Shown here piece after piece: positions 1-13,571 of a DNA stretch of 64,000 nt. Each line of letters starts with the position of its first letter. The stretch's first letter is position 1. The notes beneath the pieces were generated by a model that saw only the letters and a program-made list of their open reading frames with translations, did not search any database and had not been told where the DNA came from. This DNA comes from Puffinus mauretanicus (Eukaryota; Chordata; Aves; Procellariiformes; Procellariidae). The stretch lies in the NCBI GenBank assembly GCA_023333565.1, contig JAJKFH010003045.1, positions 207,155 through 271,154 of the forward strand, read 5' to 3'. A program made the translations under genes and the position numbers.

Positions 1-164
1 GAGCTGGACCCTTGCTGGGCGATGGGGTGATGCAGTCCGGGGCTTTGTGTGGCTGGTGCGCAGGGATGGAGAGGTGGGAGCATGTCTTTTAACCCCCCCG
101 CCTGTATGTGTGTATGAAACCGTGGCTTTTTGCTATTAGAGTACTTAAAAGCAAAGCTGAACTT

Positions 165-235
165 AGGATCGTGGGATGATTCAGATTGGAAGGGACCTCA
201 GGAGGTTTCTAGTCCAGCCTCCTGCTCAAAGCAGG
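165..235 (-). mobile_element. CR1 LINE, short 3'-end fragment
   Basis: Bases resembling the reverse complement of the CR1 3' tail are present: a gattcagattggaaggga core followed by a ctagtccagcctcctgctc block, the same wording seen at the start of the larger copies at 17041 and 19511. Similarity fades after about 235. It is a 5'-truncated insertion on the minus strand with no coding content. Confidence 0.75.
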
Positions 236-2909
236 GGTTTCTGCCTGGGGAGTGGGTATCAGTGAAGGGACATTGTGAGATGGGTGGCACCTCTGGGTGC
301 TCTCGAATGCTCCTGGGAGCTCAAAGGAGAGGCAGCACCAGCAGGACGAGCCTTCAGGGGCAGCAGCGCTTCTCTCTTCCACTGCGTGTGGAAATGCCCT
401 AGTCCACAGCTCTCCCATGCCTGCAATCCCTGTTCTTGCTGCTTTTGTTATCCAGCAGGCTTAAAATTCATGATTGTTGGGAATAGCTGGCTCCATCCTT
501 GTGTATGTGTCATGGTGCCTCTGCTTCTGCTGAGCATTACTTGATCCTTACTCCGACATTACCTCCAGGAGTTTTTCTTCAGGAACAAGATTTATAAATA
601 GATGTCAAAACCTGCCTCTTTGCTGGGGACCTGTTACCGGCTGTAAGGCATGTACTTTATGCGGTGATTTAGTACGCTATATATATATGTAAGAACGACT
701 AGAAAAGCTGTTTAGTTAGCCAAGCTTTTCAAAGTGAAAGCTGGTATTGTAGTTGGGTGAAATGGCTGTGGCGGGCACAGACGGAAGAGTGTTTGTTCTC
801 TTTGCTTGCAATTACTCTTTGTACAGTGACTCATGGATGCCTTTCACTGAATTACCTCCCCCTTCTCCATACCTGGAGTTTCCTGGTGTTGCACACATTA
901 CCTGGCAAAGCAGGGAGCATCTTCCCGTCTGCTGTTCTAATATCTCTTAGTGTGGGTGTGTTAATCTTGCTCACAGGTTTTTAGGATAAGGCTGGAAAAA
1001 CTCCTCCTTGTGGAACAGTTTGTGTGCGTGAGTCTGCCGAATGCTTAGAAATTGCTTTTCCCTGTGCATTTTCTGTGGATAAGTCAGAGAAGTAAAGCTC
1101 ATCCCTGCACGGAAAACGGAAGGTACGGTGGAAATTTAAATGAATCTGTTAAACTATGGATCGCCCCTGTCTTGTGCCACAGGACAGAATTTGTTCTTAG
1201 TTGTACTGTATAACAAAACTGGAGTTTAAGACTGGAGACTGATAAGCTGGGTGGGTATTTAGCCTTTCTGAGTCCTGTGGGGAGGGACCAGCTTCTTTAA
1301 ATGGGATGATATAACTACCATTCTTTGATTTGGAAATGAAAGCTGAAAATAAAGTTGAAGAGGAAAATGCTCTTGTGGCATGACAGCGGGAGTGCTTTGA
1401 CTGGTTTTAGGGACTATTGTGTGCTGTGGATGTTGCTCAGAAAAAAAGAGTAGGGAAATGTAAGGCTTTTGGTTCATGCTTTTCCATGCATCACAGGGAT
1501 ATTGGAAGAAATGTGTGACAAGTCCAGCATAACTTCCACAAGTGCTCGTTTATTGTGTTTCTGACTGCCTTGCTTGCACTGGATGAAAAAATGTTAGCTC
1601 TTTTTCCCCAAGGGGTCAAAGAATTGTTTGATTACTGCTGATTCTTGTGTATCCTTTTCCACGTCTGTGCAGACCTTTTCTCTCAGCTTTGACTAGAAGT
1701 GCATGAATTTCACCTAGTTTGTGAACTAGTGTTTTGTTGTTTTTTTTTTTTTTAAATATGAGTGAGCTGCAGTGTGGCTTCTTTCCTTCTTTCTCCCTTT
1801 TGTGCACCTGTCTTGCTTCCTCAGTGTGAGAAGTTTTGTCATTTCAAAAGCTAGTTGTTATGGTCCAGTTCCCTTATATCCTTAAGAGTGTACAGAACCA
1901 CCTAGAGCTGAAATAGACTTTTCTCAGTAGCAGAATACAGAAATGATCCAGAGCTTCACCCTTAAAGTGATCTGGGTTTACAGTTCATCCTGTCACCAGC
2001 AGATAACAGAAGCAAATAGACTTTGTAAAGGATCTGAAAAATAACCACTGTTTGTGAGGAGGTACAAGAAACAGATTGAAACCAGGCAACTAAAACCAAA
2101 AGTCGTATTTCTTTAAATCCTAGTCAATCGTTAGCCCTTTGACAGGTACAAGAATATCCCTTGTTGGCTTTTTACCTCCGTGGGAAGGCAAAAGAATATT
2201 TTGTGCCAGAATCATATTGTGTGAAAGAGCCTTTTTCTATGCCTGGCAAGGTGCTGAACTCATTTTCTCAGCCTGATGCCTTGGCCTGTATAGGAATTGG
2301 GGAGAATGTAGACATGTTCTGCTTGATTCTGAGGGCTTGCTCTTATGGAGAAAATAATTTGTCTAGTGTGTGACTCTTCTTATGCACTTGCACAGCTCTC
2401 ACCTGGGAGGAACTGCTTTGCACCCCTGTTTGCAGAGATGGGAATGGCTGGGTCCATTCCCTTTGGTGACAGCAGAACTGGGACTGTCAGCAGATGCTCA
2501 CTCATGCAGCACATAAGTCACTGTGATCAGTTCTTCCCTTCTGAGCATAAGGCATGTGATGCTCTTTAGGAATGAATAGCTTAAAAATGTCTGACGGTGC
2601 TTTTGCTAACCAGGTTTTTACTCAAACTTAAGTCCAAGCATGAAATTCCTGAACTTGGGTGCAGCTGTGTATGGCACGTGTAGATGTGGACATTATGGCT
2701 GTGAGAGGTAACACTCGATACTGCCACTGGTGATGACTGCTCCTGGCTTTGTGCAGGGAGGAAGCTTACTTTTGTCCTGTTCCTCCTCAGGCACATCCTC
2801 AGAGCTACAGACAAGTCTTTGGGTCCTCCCACGCTCTGTCTCCTTTTCAGCACATGGCAGTGGGGTGCGTGTCATGGTTTCAAGGCCCTTCATGGGATTC
2901 ACTTGATGA

Positions 2910-2952
2910 AAACATAGATGCTCAGAGCTGTAAACATAGATGCTCAGAGCTG
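2910..2952. repeat. 22-base tandem duplication
   Basis: A 21-base unit beginning aaacatagatgctc and ending agagctg occurs at 2910-2930 and again, without mismatch, at 2932-2952, with one T between. The lack of divergence suggests a recent replication-slippage duplication. It has no coding role that I can see. Confidence 0.9.
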
Positions 2953-5900
2953 AACAAGTCTCCCCAGTCTCCCAATATGATCAGTAGAGAGGAAAAGGCC
3001 CTTTTAGGATGTGGTATGTATCGTCCTCCAGTAGTCGTTTTAAAATAGGTCAGAAAGTTGCACTCTAAAAATGCTGATTCCTCTTTGTAGTCACCCTGGT
3101 CTCCTTTAAGTCCCATGTAGTGTGTCGTACATGGCAGCAGGTAGCTGAGAGGAGTTTCACTTGCTCCTCTCACTGTACGGATGCAGGCAGGCAGCATTGC
3201 TAACAAATCCACTGGCAAAGTAGCATAGCTTTCACGAGTTCCCTTCATTTTAGCACTTGTTTGTTGGAGTGGGGGAAGGGGAAACAAAAAAGCCATCTGA
3301 TTGAGTGCATTTCCAGAGGAATTTGAAGAAAAAGTGGAAGTATTCAGTTCTGGTTTATGTACTAATATACTTCTGGTAAATTGTCTAGGCTCTGGAATAG
3401 CTGTTCAAACTGGCAATCCAAGTGTTCCGGCTTCCAGTCGTATAGCTAACGATGGCCTTCATCTCTTGTGTCTAGTCTGAGGTGCAGATTAAACAATAAC
3501 TTTCCTTACATGGTTTCTTTCCTTCTTGCACTCTGTGCTCTTTGGACCTGCTATATAGCTAGTTTGTTTCACTCTTAAGTTGATATAACTTCTTTAAAGT
3601 CATTCTATTTCCTACTTCCTGTCTAGAATCAGTGAAGTAAAATGGTGGCAAATCAGGCATCCTTTTATCATCTTAGGTTTAAAAAAAGTTAATGGGATAG
3701 AAGAAAGGTCCTAATTTGGGAAAATCAGGCCAAATCAGAAGACTGCAGAAGTAGTAACCAAAGGTACTTTCTGAAAAGAAATAATTTCTCCTACAGTAGC
3801 TCTTTGTGATCCCAATAACCATGTGAGAGGCAATGCGTGTTAATATATTGTGACTACCTTGAAGTATATGACATGTAGCTGCAAACATCTCCTTGATGTA
3901 GGTGGGCCTGTAGCTGTGGGACAGCAAGCAAGTCAAGTGGCAAGTACATGCTGTGTGCTAGTGCAGCATAAAACCTTGCTTCATGCCTTTTGTTCTCTTT
4001 TTTTTCCGTAAAGTCAGTCCATACCTGTAACCTAAATGGAGAATGGGGGAGGAAAATAATTACTATTCATATTGTGTGTGTTTTTGGGGCGGGGAGAGTT
4101 GTCCAAGTTTACCCTAAGGCATTCTCTCCTGCTCTTATGAGCTTGATGCATGTAGTTACAGTGGGTCTGTCCACGGTTTACAGCTGATGGCATTTGATGA
4201 CTTTACAGATGGCAGCAGAGAGAAGGAAAACCAAATACAAAAGGTTAGGATACAGTTTCACAGACTGGCTTGCTAAGGTGTCACAGCACCACTTTGGGAC
4301 TTTGAGTTACTTTCTGTAAGCATCAGTAGGGCTTTGAACTATCAATTCTCTTAACGGCTGTAAGTGGCATGCAAGTATTTTAGATGATGCGTCTCTTACA
4401 AGACGAAGCCCATTTCTCAGGGCTTATGTTCTATTCATGAAATAGGAGCTGGAGTGAGAAATATTTTTATTTGAACTGGTGGCTTGCTTCATGTGGTTTT
4501 TCTCCTCATTTACATATAGAAAGCTTAGTGTAATGTGAAATACCTTATCACTTCTTTAGCGTAAAGGATTTCCAATATAGATTATTTTCTGCACCTACAT
4601 ATTCCCACATGTGCATTCTCTGCTGATCTTAAAATATGAGTGGCTTGGCCACTTAACCCAAACTCCTCTGTAGAAAGATTCCTTTTGTAAAACTTGGATT
4701 TAATTTCCCCAGCTAGATGTAAGTGAACATTACACAGTTTCATCAAGAAGTTCAACTTAAGGGCTTTGTGCCAGGATGAATCTATCATTTGCCTTTAGCA
4801 GGTATTTCAAGAATGTCTTATTTCAGTCATGCTTTGGAGAGGCTAGAAGTCACAGCTGAACGTAGAATTCATGTGCCTCCATAGTTCAGGCTTGTTTGGG
4901 ATGAAGGAAAAGCTGATTTCCTTCAGCAGCAGCAGGGAGGAATATTCCAACCCCCCTTTCCCAATCCTGTCTGTACCACTGAAGCTGTTGGATTCGTTTT
5001 AGCTCAAGGCTCTGTTTTAAACTCTGTGTAAAGTGCAGCATGTATTTGAGGCCATTACTGAGCTCTGTAACCCTAACGTGAGTTGAGGTAGAGCGGGGAA
5101 AAAAATGAGGCCAGGCTCATAATGTATCCTTTGCTTTTCTAGTTCATTAAACTGCTCACCTGAGTTTGAACTCTGGCGTCCCTTCATAATAGAAGGTAGC
5201 TTTAACAGTCAGGTAACAGCTGCAAAGACCAGGGAGTGCATAGCACAAAAAGGAATTAGCAGCAAATGCACACATCAGGATTTGAAATGCAATATTGATT
5301 AGCTCATTAAAATTAATAAGATACTCAATTATAAAACTCCCATTACATTTTGCAGTTCTTCTGGAAACCGAACAGGTTTTTTTATCCTTATCCTTTCAGG
5401 AATACCTCACTCAAGACAAATTTTAATGTCATTTCCTTTGCAAACCACAGAATGTGTTAATTCTTAGTGGAGCCCAAGTTTGTCTGTGTTTTATTTAGTA
5501 AAACATTGTTTTTAATAGACTGGAAGACTCAGTAATAGTATTATGTACTAAAAGTTGCTTTGATTGAGAGTGATCCAAATCAGCATGTAATTGGACTAAT
5601 GTCACTGTAATTAGGGTCAAAAACTAAAAGGCAGATATTCATATACTGGCTAATTTTTAGCAAATCAGACAAATCTGTTTCAAAACAAAGCACATAGAGG
5701 GGAAACCGTTTGATTCAAGCTCAGGAACTCAAGGAACAAGTTTGTGAAAGAGAACATTGGTTCATAAAAAGGAAAAGTGTCACATTTTTCCTAATTCTTA
5801 AGAAATACGTATATGGCCTCCATAATACAGAAATGTGATTTTCACGCTACAGATCTAATTGCCTTGTGGAACCTTCAATGACTTAAAGCTGGATTTCCAA

Positions 5901-7426
5901 CGTGAATCTCTACGCTTTACTAAGTATTGTACTTTATTAAATAATATCTTTAATAAAGGATTTGCTTTAGAGGGTTTGAGCCACTTGACTCATGGCAGTT
6001 CTTGCTGAAATGAGAAATTGCCTTAGGAATGCTCAGTTTCCATGCAAGAGGGAGGCTGGAGGAAGATAAAGACGTAAAAGGAAGATCGTGCAATGATTGT
6101 TAAGTGGATGGCACTTCTCATGGATGTGGTCACTGCTCATTCTTCTTTCCACAGAAGTTTTGATTGAATTTTCTTGCCACACTGCCCAGGAGAGCTAACT
6201 CTCCTGTTTAACCACAAAACGTTAACCACAAGCTTATACTTCACATCTCAGTTTTGCCCTGCCATTGTGCTGGTCTTCAGTCTCACTTTGGAGTAAGATG
6301 CGAGTTCCATTTCAGTGTTGTTTCTCTGGCATCGTGATCGCAGCGGATTGCAGATGATAATGCAAAAGCTTTGGGAGCTGAACTCAAAGGGGTGGCCTAG
6401 AAATGAATGGTGATAATGCCGCATAGCCCTTCATCGAAACCATCCGCTTTCTGATAATCAAAGTAATTGGTAAGGTTCTTTGGTAAAATGTATGCATGTT
6501 GTGGGTGTGTGTTAAGGTGTTTGATGCTTTCCGTTAAGCTCTAAGATTCTGGATTTGTGAAAGCTATGCAAAAATCTGTGTCATATAGAAGAGACTTCTC
6601 CCACTCCTATCTGCAGAGAGAAATGACAGAACTTGATCCAAGTGTGCCTTGAAGACTTAAATAATGAGATTTAAGCACACAGAGGCTTTGGTTTGAGCCT
6701 CCAGTTCCTAATTTTGTGGGGGGAAGTGAGGGCATCTACTGCATCTTAACAGTAAGTTATTAACATTATAACTTAATTCTCCAAAATCACTGAAATTTTC
6801 ACTGGGTAGCCTTATAGAAAGCCAGAGAAGTTGTGAGGGGAGGAAAGAGGGGGAACTGCAGCACCAGTGACAAGTATTATATCACAGTTATGTTGATCTA
6901 ATAAAAAAAATCTGTCTTTTAATTTCTGGCTTATCAACTTTCTTGTTGTTGCATCAGCCTATATGTCTTGGTAATAAGGTATCTGGTAAAAATTGCAGTC
7001 TCTTACATTTGCGTGTCTTATAAAATCTTGTCCTACGCAATTTTGACTCCCTTGGTAGCAGACAGAATGATTAAAAAGGCTGTACCAAATTCACAAAAAG
7101 CAGCAGGAGTCTCATCCACTACCAGGCCAATGCCAAAAGAGTCTGAAAGAGTGGGACTAGAACTAGTTTTCCAGGCCTGCTTTAATCCCTTGCTTATGTT
7201 CCTAAACCAGATTTTGAAGATTATGAACAAAATTAAACTGACACTTTATTTTGATGAAGCTGTAACTCTAATGTCAGACTAGTGTCTCTCTGTCCGTATC
7301 TGGGAGGCCTGACAATCACACTAAACTTAACTAGCAGTGTGCATGTGGGAACTAACTCTTGTATTCTTGCTGTTTGGTTGGTTTCTTTTCTCTGTCTCCA
7401 TTCCTTACTTACATCTCTTAAAGCCT

Positions 7427-7452
7427 TGTTTGTTTGTTTGTTTGTTTGTTTT
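7427..7452. repeat. (TTTG)n microsatellite
   Basis: There are about six perfect TTTG units in a row. A second TTTG run of about five units lies at 14303-14324. Confidence 0.9.
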
Positions 7453-8142
7453 CATTTTGACTTTCTACAGAAACATTGTTCATCTCCTGCTTATCTTTAC
7501 TTTCCCTGACCACCCCTAAGATTGATGAGAAGCAGAGTCCTCATACATCTGTGATCCTGAAGGTACGGGCGAACACAGATGAGCAGCAGGGAGATAAAAT
7601 ATTTTGTCCTCCACCCCAGTAAGAAGCAGCCTCTTCGGGGCTTGGGAGGAGGACGAAGACTGGATAGGGGAAGAAGCCTTAGACTGATGCGTTGCCTTCC
7701 TCTATCAAGCAGGCAGTTTCGCTGATGAGATATCTGGAAATACTTAAATGTGTAGATTTCATTTAGAAAGGCTGAGGAGGTGAGGGTAGGGCTGGGAATG
7801 GCAAAAGCAGGACTTTCTTCAAGAAGAAAAAGCAAAAAACTCAGATTCCTTCAGGGCTCTCCTGAAAGCCAGAATGTAGAACACAACCAGTATGTCTTTC
7901 TGTGTAGGCTGTCTTTAAATGGAGGCAGACGGTCACAGGCGGTGTTTAAATTCTAGGTTCAATAAAGGCACATCCTTCAGTTAGACAAGGCAAAACTGTC
8001 ATTTGTTAGAATTCAAAAACAGTATCTAAATGCCTCAATGACTTGTCATCCAGTGACTCACTGCAGTGTCATAGTGGGACTTCTGGCTTTCACATGAAAG
8101 TTATACTTGCTGAAACAGCGTCCTGCCAGCTCCTATTAACAG

Positions 8143-8163
8143 CCCCCCCTCCCCCCCACCCCC
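8143..8163 (-). other. C-rich tract, potential G-quadruplex on the minus strand
   Basis: The + strand reads C7-T-C7-A-C5. The complementary strand therefore has three long G runs with one-base breaks, which contain enough G-triplets for a four-tetrad-strand fold. It is a physical possibility read from the base pattern only. Confidence 0.55.
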
Positions 8164-11100
8164 AAACATGTCTCCAATTTACTCATGGTGAAGAGGGGAT
8201 TTGGGGGGACAGGGCAGGAGAAGGCGTCAAGGGTAGATTAAATGATCAGAAACCTCATTACCTCTTCCTGGTAGACTTCTGAGTGCCGGCTTTTTCATTT
8301 GTTCTGTGTCTCTCTGAAACGAGTCCTTGAGTTGCAAAAGAAAAACATTCAGAAGTGATGAGCTGGCCATATTTGTAAGAATTTAGTCATTTACTTGGTC
8401 CAACCAAAAATGTCTTTTCTTGCGTGCAGTGTCTTCTTTTAAAGTTATTGGCTACTTTTAAAAAGTACTAATCTTGAAATGATCTCAGCTTGATTTCCTT
8501 CATCTCCTGCAGCTGATTAGGGGATCATCAGGATCATGGGGTTTTTTTCTTTGTTTAATTCACGTCATCAATTTTATTTTAGATGCCCTTTGCTTTTTTT
8601 TAAGAGCCAATCCTTTTTAATACTAGGTACATCCTGCAAGAGCCCTTCCTGCCTTCTGATCCAATACTTATTTATCCTGGGACCTAGTCCAAATGCCACC
8701 AACAGTGCTTGTGTGGGCTTTTTTTGTTTGTTTCAAAAATGTTTGATCACGTGCTGACATGCGGCAGCATTAAATGCATCGGTATGCAGTTCAGGAGGTA
8801 ACGGTCATGGAGATTAAAAGAACCTCACCTGAGCAGCACATGGCTTTCTGCTCTTAACATCATGTCTATTTCTGTCATCAAGTTTTAAGTTTAGTATTAT
8901 ATTACAGTGGATGTCTTGCGTTCCTGATGATGTTCAGTTGCTCTTTGAATCCCACCCTGTTATTTTGGCTCAGTATCAAGGAGCAGTGACTGCAACAAGG
9001 TGATCTCATCTGACATGTAGTGTAGTTGTGTTTGGTTTTGAAGACTTGAGGTTCGGTTCCATCTGTACTTCCTGTAGCTGTAGGTAAATCATCTGACATC
9101 CAGTAGGATGACATGTGTGATCTCTGTGGTCTGTCTTCCTCCTTTCTCGTGAATTCACGCGCTTTCCTTCTGTGGCGGGGCTCTTGTTGGCATTGTTTTT
9201 CTTTTCACTGGGATGTGAATAGGAAGAGCAGTGAAAGGTTTCTGCGTAAAGCATAACCTGTGCTAGTTTCGGCATAAAGACTGTTTGACCTCTCTGTGAG
9301 GGCTCTGATCCTAAATTCTTAATGAACTAACTACAAATTTGGAAGGAAAGAGTCAGTGGCTGACTTTGCATTCTTCTTGACTAACAGATGAGAAGCTTGT
9401 GTTTGCTTTTTTCCAACCCCCTCCCCCCCCATCATAAAACTATAAAGCAAGGATGTGGCTGTTGGCAGCTGTTTTCCTTTTGATGTGGTCAACTCAAAAT
9501 TAATATTAAAAGTATAATTCTGAACTTGCATTTTCTTGGAGACCAAATGCATGATGAAAGGACAGGAGGGTTCTCTCTCCACCTGCTGGGAGCGTGCTCT
9601 TCGCTTGAGTTTTTCTGGGAGGCTGCGGTCAGGGGGTGAAGCTTGACACAGCTGAGCTCATCATGGCACGCAGCCATCCAAAGGCGAGGGTGCTTTTCCC
9701 TTTCAGTGCTTGGCTGTGAGCTGACCTGGCAGAAAACTTAACAGAGCAAGGTGAGTGAATGTAGCTGTGGTGTAGTATTAAAGATCCCGGAGCTCTCTGT
9801 AGGTTTGAAACCTGGATGTAAGGACTGTAAGACATATGGCTAGATCTGGTGGCTTCTTAGAATTAGCTCACAAGTAAGTGCCTTTTTACTCTTGAAAGAT
9901 CTGCCTGTCATTGTGGTACCTGCTGTATACAGCTTTTTATTTTGGTTATTTTGTTCTTACCTTCCTCTGTCCCCAAGCTCTCTGAACCTCTAGCACCTGC
10001 CCAGTCAGCTCCTGCTGGACCTGCCTATGCTACATATCTGAAAGTCCTTGCCACAAATTGGATTTTTGACCCCTCTCTAACTGGTTCTCTGTCTTTAATA
10101 AATGAATTTGGGAGAAAGAGCCTGACAGAAAATCACAACTGGATCATGTATTTCTCCCCACTCCCTTTGTTGTGTTGTTCTGGATCCTCCTTTGATTCGG
10201 TATGGAAGCATAACACTTACCCCTGCCATGCTGTAGGGACTTCCATGCTTCGCCTGTGGGTTCATTTGTTAGCGTAGCAGAGCACTTTTGGGATTTTCCC
10301 ATTACCTACCTGCATAATGTCTTGCATCTTGTAAGTGTTATATATCTTCCTGTGATCTTGAAAAGATGATTCAGAATTGAAAGGATGTTTTCCCCAGCAG
10401 GTTATAAGCTGGGCCCAAACTTCTTGCTGGTGTCCAGCTGGAACTATCATTTTAATCCAAGACAGAATTGGGTTGCTAACGCTGCTGCCAGTCACACTAA
10501 CTCACATTATTAAATAATCCTACTGTTTTGTTGTGCTCCTTCCATCTTGCAGTCCTTCAGCTCAAGTTCAGGAGTCATCTCTTGTACAGATGCTCCTGAC
10601 TTATTCATGGAGATGCTGAGATTCCCTGTCACCTTCCACGTACATACTGCCCGTAAAGGCTCATGGTGAGCATAAAACACAACTATGCTGGAGAAGTAAT
10701 ATGCTTCCTTCTGTCAGAAGGTACAAAGGGCAAATACAGAAGCAGCAGGCACAGGGAGGAACAGGAAAACAATTTGTGGTATAGCATGACGTCGCTTTAT
10801 CTCTGAATACCCTGAAATATGTACAGAAAGACTTTGGCAACATTTGTGCCTCAGAATTCATAGCCAAGATGAAAAGAAGATGAGAAACTTTCATGTTGTC
10901 AGGAACTGTGCAGCAGGTATTCTGTAAGATCTGCTGGGCATGAAGGAACAAAAAAAAAAAGTTGGGCAGGTTTTTTTTCCATTTTTTGTTGGTTGTTTTT
11001 TTTTTTTTTGGTAACCTCGGGACATAACTCTCTCAGTAGCCTATGGGTTTCAGTGGGAATATTCAGGGACTGTCTTAGCAGCACTTGGAGAGCCTAACCT

Positions 11101-12090
11101 TGAGAACAAAAGTAGAGTGTTTCATGTGGTTACATACTAAAAGATGTGGGTAGGCATCTAGTGGGAATCCAGAAAGCGCGTGGGCGCTTGATTCCCTCGG
11201 AAACTGTTGGGATTTGGCACCTAAGCTGGTAAAGTATTTTCAAAAACTCTTTAAATATCTTTCTGAAAATTGGGTCTGATGTTGCTAATCATTGTGAGGG
11301 GTGGGGGGATTTTTTTTCTGAAGTAATTGCCGCCTTTGATCCTTGTTACTTTCTAGCAGATAAACAGGAGGAAATTGAAGGAAAGCAACAGAAATGACTT
11401 TGGGGCTGGAGGGATTGACGCAAAAGGAAGATAAAAGAGCTATATACTTGTGTAGTTTTATAAAATGAGGAGGAGGGCAGGACTGTTCATGGGCTTCTGA
11501 AGAGTATAAATGCCAAGAAATAGAGGGTGTGGAAGAAGGAAACTGTTTTGGTCTCCACTCTGCAAGTGCCTGTGCAGGCAGGTAGCTTCACACACAGCCT
11601 CATCTGAAAGGAGCGTTTTCATTGAACTTGTGAGTGTTACAGGGACGCGCTGGTGAGGAACAGAAACACTTTGTGTGGCAACAAGGAAAGTGCCTGCTTT
11701 AGTGCTTCAGTCAGGGTAAGACATTTAAATCTGCAGTTGTTTGCACGTTGGATTGCCTGGCATCTATCAATGTCATCACATTGCATAAAAGTTACCTTCC
11801 ATTTGTGCCAGCCTTCCCAATCAAGAGGAGCCCAGACAGAAGCCCCACTTTAGGCCCCGATAGCTCCTGTCCCAAACTTGCATGGTTAGTGCTGGGATCT
11901 CCACCCTGTGTTAAAGCGGAGCTGGCTGCCATGGTGACACATTTAATCTCAATGATCTCTTTGTGGTATCTGAAACCTCCACCAGGAAGGAAAGGCAGGG
12001 TGACAGCTGGAGGGGCAGAGCACGGATAGCAGGTAGGTGAAATAGTCTGTCTTGGGACTGCACTTCTGAGATCTTAGGACTTCGCTTTTT

Positions 12091-12151
12091 ATATCCATTA
12101 GGACATAAATATTATATACATTAGGATATAATCCATTAGGATTAGGATATC
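12091..12151. repeat. Degenerate tandem repeat (ATTAGGATAT-like units)
   Basis: The unit attagga followed by cata, tata or tatc recurs at least four times in about 60 bases, with ccattagg also repeated. The units are imperfect, consistent with an ageing minisatellite. It lies just upstream of the old CR1 relic. Confidence 0.6.
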
Positions 12152-12299
12152 TTGGGGAGTGCTTGATGACAAAGGTGTAAAAAGGTTACTTGGAGTTGGT
12201 AAAGCCATAGCAGAGAATATAAAGTCTTAACTGCTGAAGGTATTGGGGACGTTCCCACACCAAGTGCACTTTTTGTAGCCAGTAGATCAGAGAAATTAT

Positions 12300-13250
12300 C
12301 TCACTAATTTGAGATAAATACAAAAGGAAAAATTAGTCCAAATAGATAAGTTAGATGTTAACAAGTCACTAGGGCTGGATGGTGTTCAACCAAGAGTGCT
12401 GAGGAACTTGAATGTGAAACTGCAGAACTGCTGGCCAAGCTGTATAATTTATCACTACAGACGGCTGCTGTGCCAGAGGACTGGGGAGTTGCCAATGTAA
12501 TTCCCATCTATAAAAAGGACTCTAGAGGGGATCCTGGGAACAGCACATTGGAGAGTCACGCTACCAGGCATGGAAGGGTGTGTAATAAGGATCTCTGAAT
12601 ACATAGATCAATGTTAACTGTTGGGAAGGAGTCAGTGTGGCTTCTGAAAATGAAAATCCTGCTGCCCTACCCCATGAAGTTCTGTGGGGTGTTAGTAAGA
12701 AAGAGTTAAAGTGGATGCAATATATTTGGGTTTTCAGAAAACTTCTGTCAAGATCTTAAGCTCCTACAAGTTTGGAGGAAAGGTTATTTTTATAGTTTGA
12801 AAGCTGCATGAATAATAGGAAGTAGAAAAATTGGGGATGATTTCACTTCTCAGGATGGAGAGGGAAACAGCACTGCAGTAGCAACCAAAAATGCCACCAT
12901 CCTCATCAGGAAAGGGAAGAAGGGTATCGTTTTGCTTCGGTGTAAATACTTGATGCACCCACATCTTGTGTGTGAAGTACGATTCGGGTCTCCATGTCTC
13001 CAGAATGACACAGTGGCATTGCAGAAAGGCAGCTAAAAGGGTCAAAGAGATGGGCTGCCTTCCAAGGAGAAGCTAAAATGGCTGGGACTCTTCCTTTTGG
13101 GAAGGAGGGGAGGAACATGGGTGAGGTTTAAATGATAAAGTCAGCAGGTAAAGCTGAAACATCAGCTCCCATGCTATTATAACCAGGAAACTTTTGATAA
13201 AACAAGATGGGCTTTGATTTTAAAACAGATGAAAGAGCATACTAAGGCTG
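12300..13250 (+). mobile_element. Ancient CR1-type LINE relic (reverse transcriptase and 3' region)
   Basis: The segment at about 12355-12545 reads on the + strand like the CR1 region leading into the reverse transcriptase: a KS-GLDGVQPRVLRNL-type start, then NVIPIYKKD-type residues before GDPG. Several frame breaks and stops interrupt it. At 13060-13250 a second block resembles the C-terminal and 3' part of old CR1 copies (aagatgggctttgattttaaaacagatgaaag). The middle is too diverged to place. It is much older than the minus-strand copies in this window and opposite in orientation. Confidence 0.6.
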
Positions 13251-13571
13251 TGGAGAAGAATTGGTGCTTGTGGCCTCAGAACAGGTAGAATATGGGGACA
13301 GGCTTTGCAGCTCTCACCCATGCAGGGCAAATCCCACCTGCATTGCCTTTGCAAGAGAGTCTGTGTGACCCTTCCTTTCCCCAGGGCTCTCCTCTGCAGC
13401 TTTTCATAGGAAGTGATTATCCAGGTGGCTGGCAAGCATTCGACACTCCCTTGTGCGCACACTGAGATTTTTTTTTTTTTAATTATAAGTGACTTATCCC
13501 TCATAGAAGTGATTTTTTTTTTTTTTTTTAATGCTGCCTTCAGCAGGGTGTGCATGTGAACTTTATTTTAA

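Larger units (their letters stand above)
1..12299. other. Noncoding DNA, probably PAK1 5' UTR intron or upstream flank
   Basis: Apart from the CR1 scrap at 165-235 I find no exon, RNA gene or recent transposon here. Open frames are short (about 124 codons or fewer), lack recognisable domains and overlap on both strands, as expected by chance. The content is unique-looking, AT-rich sequence with simple features: a 22-base tandem duplication (2910-2952), a short hairpin (6187-6206), a TTTG microsatellite (7427-7452), a C-rich tract (8143-8163) and several poly-T/A runs. An AT-rich stretch near 5130-5760 looks like a candidate conserved noncoding element. Confidence 0.6.
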
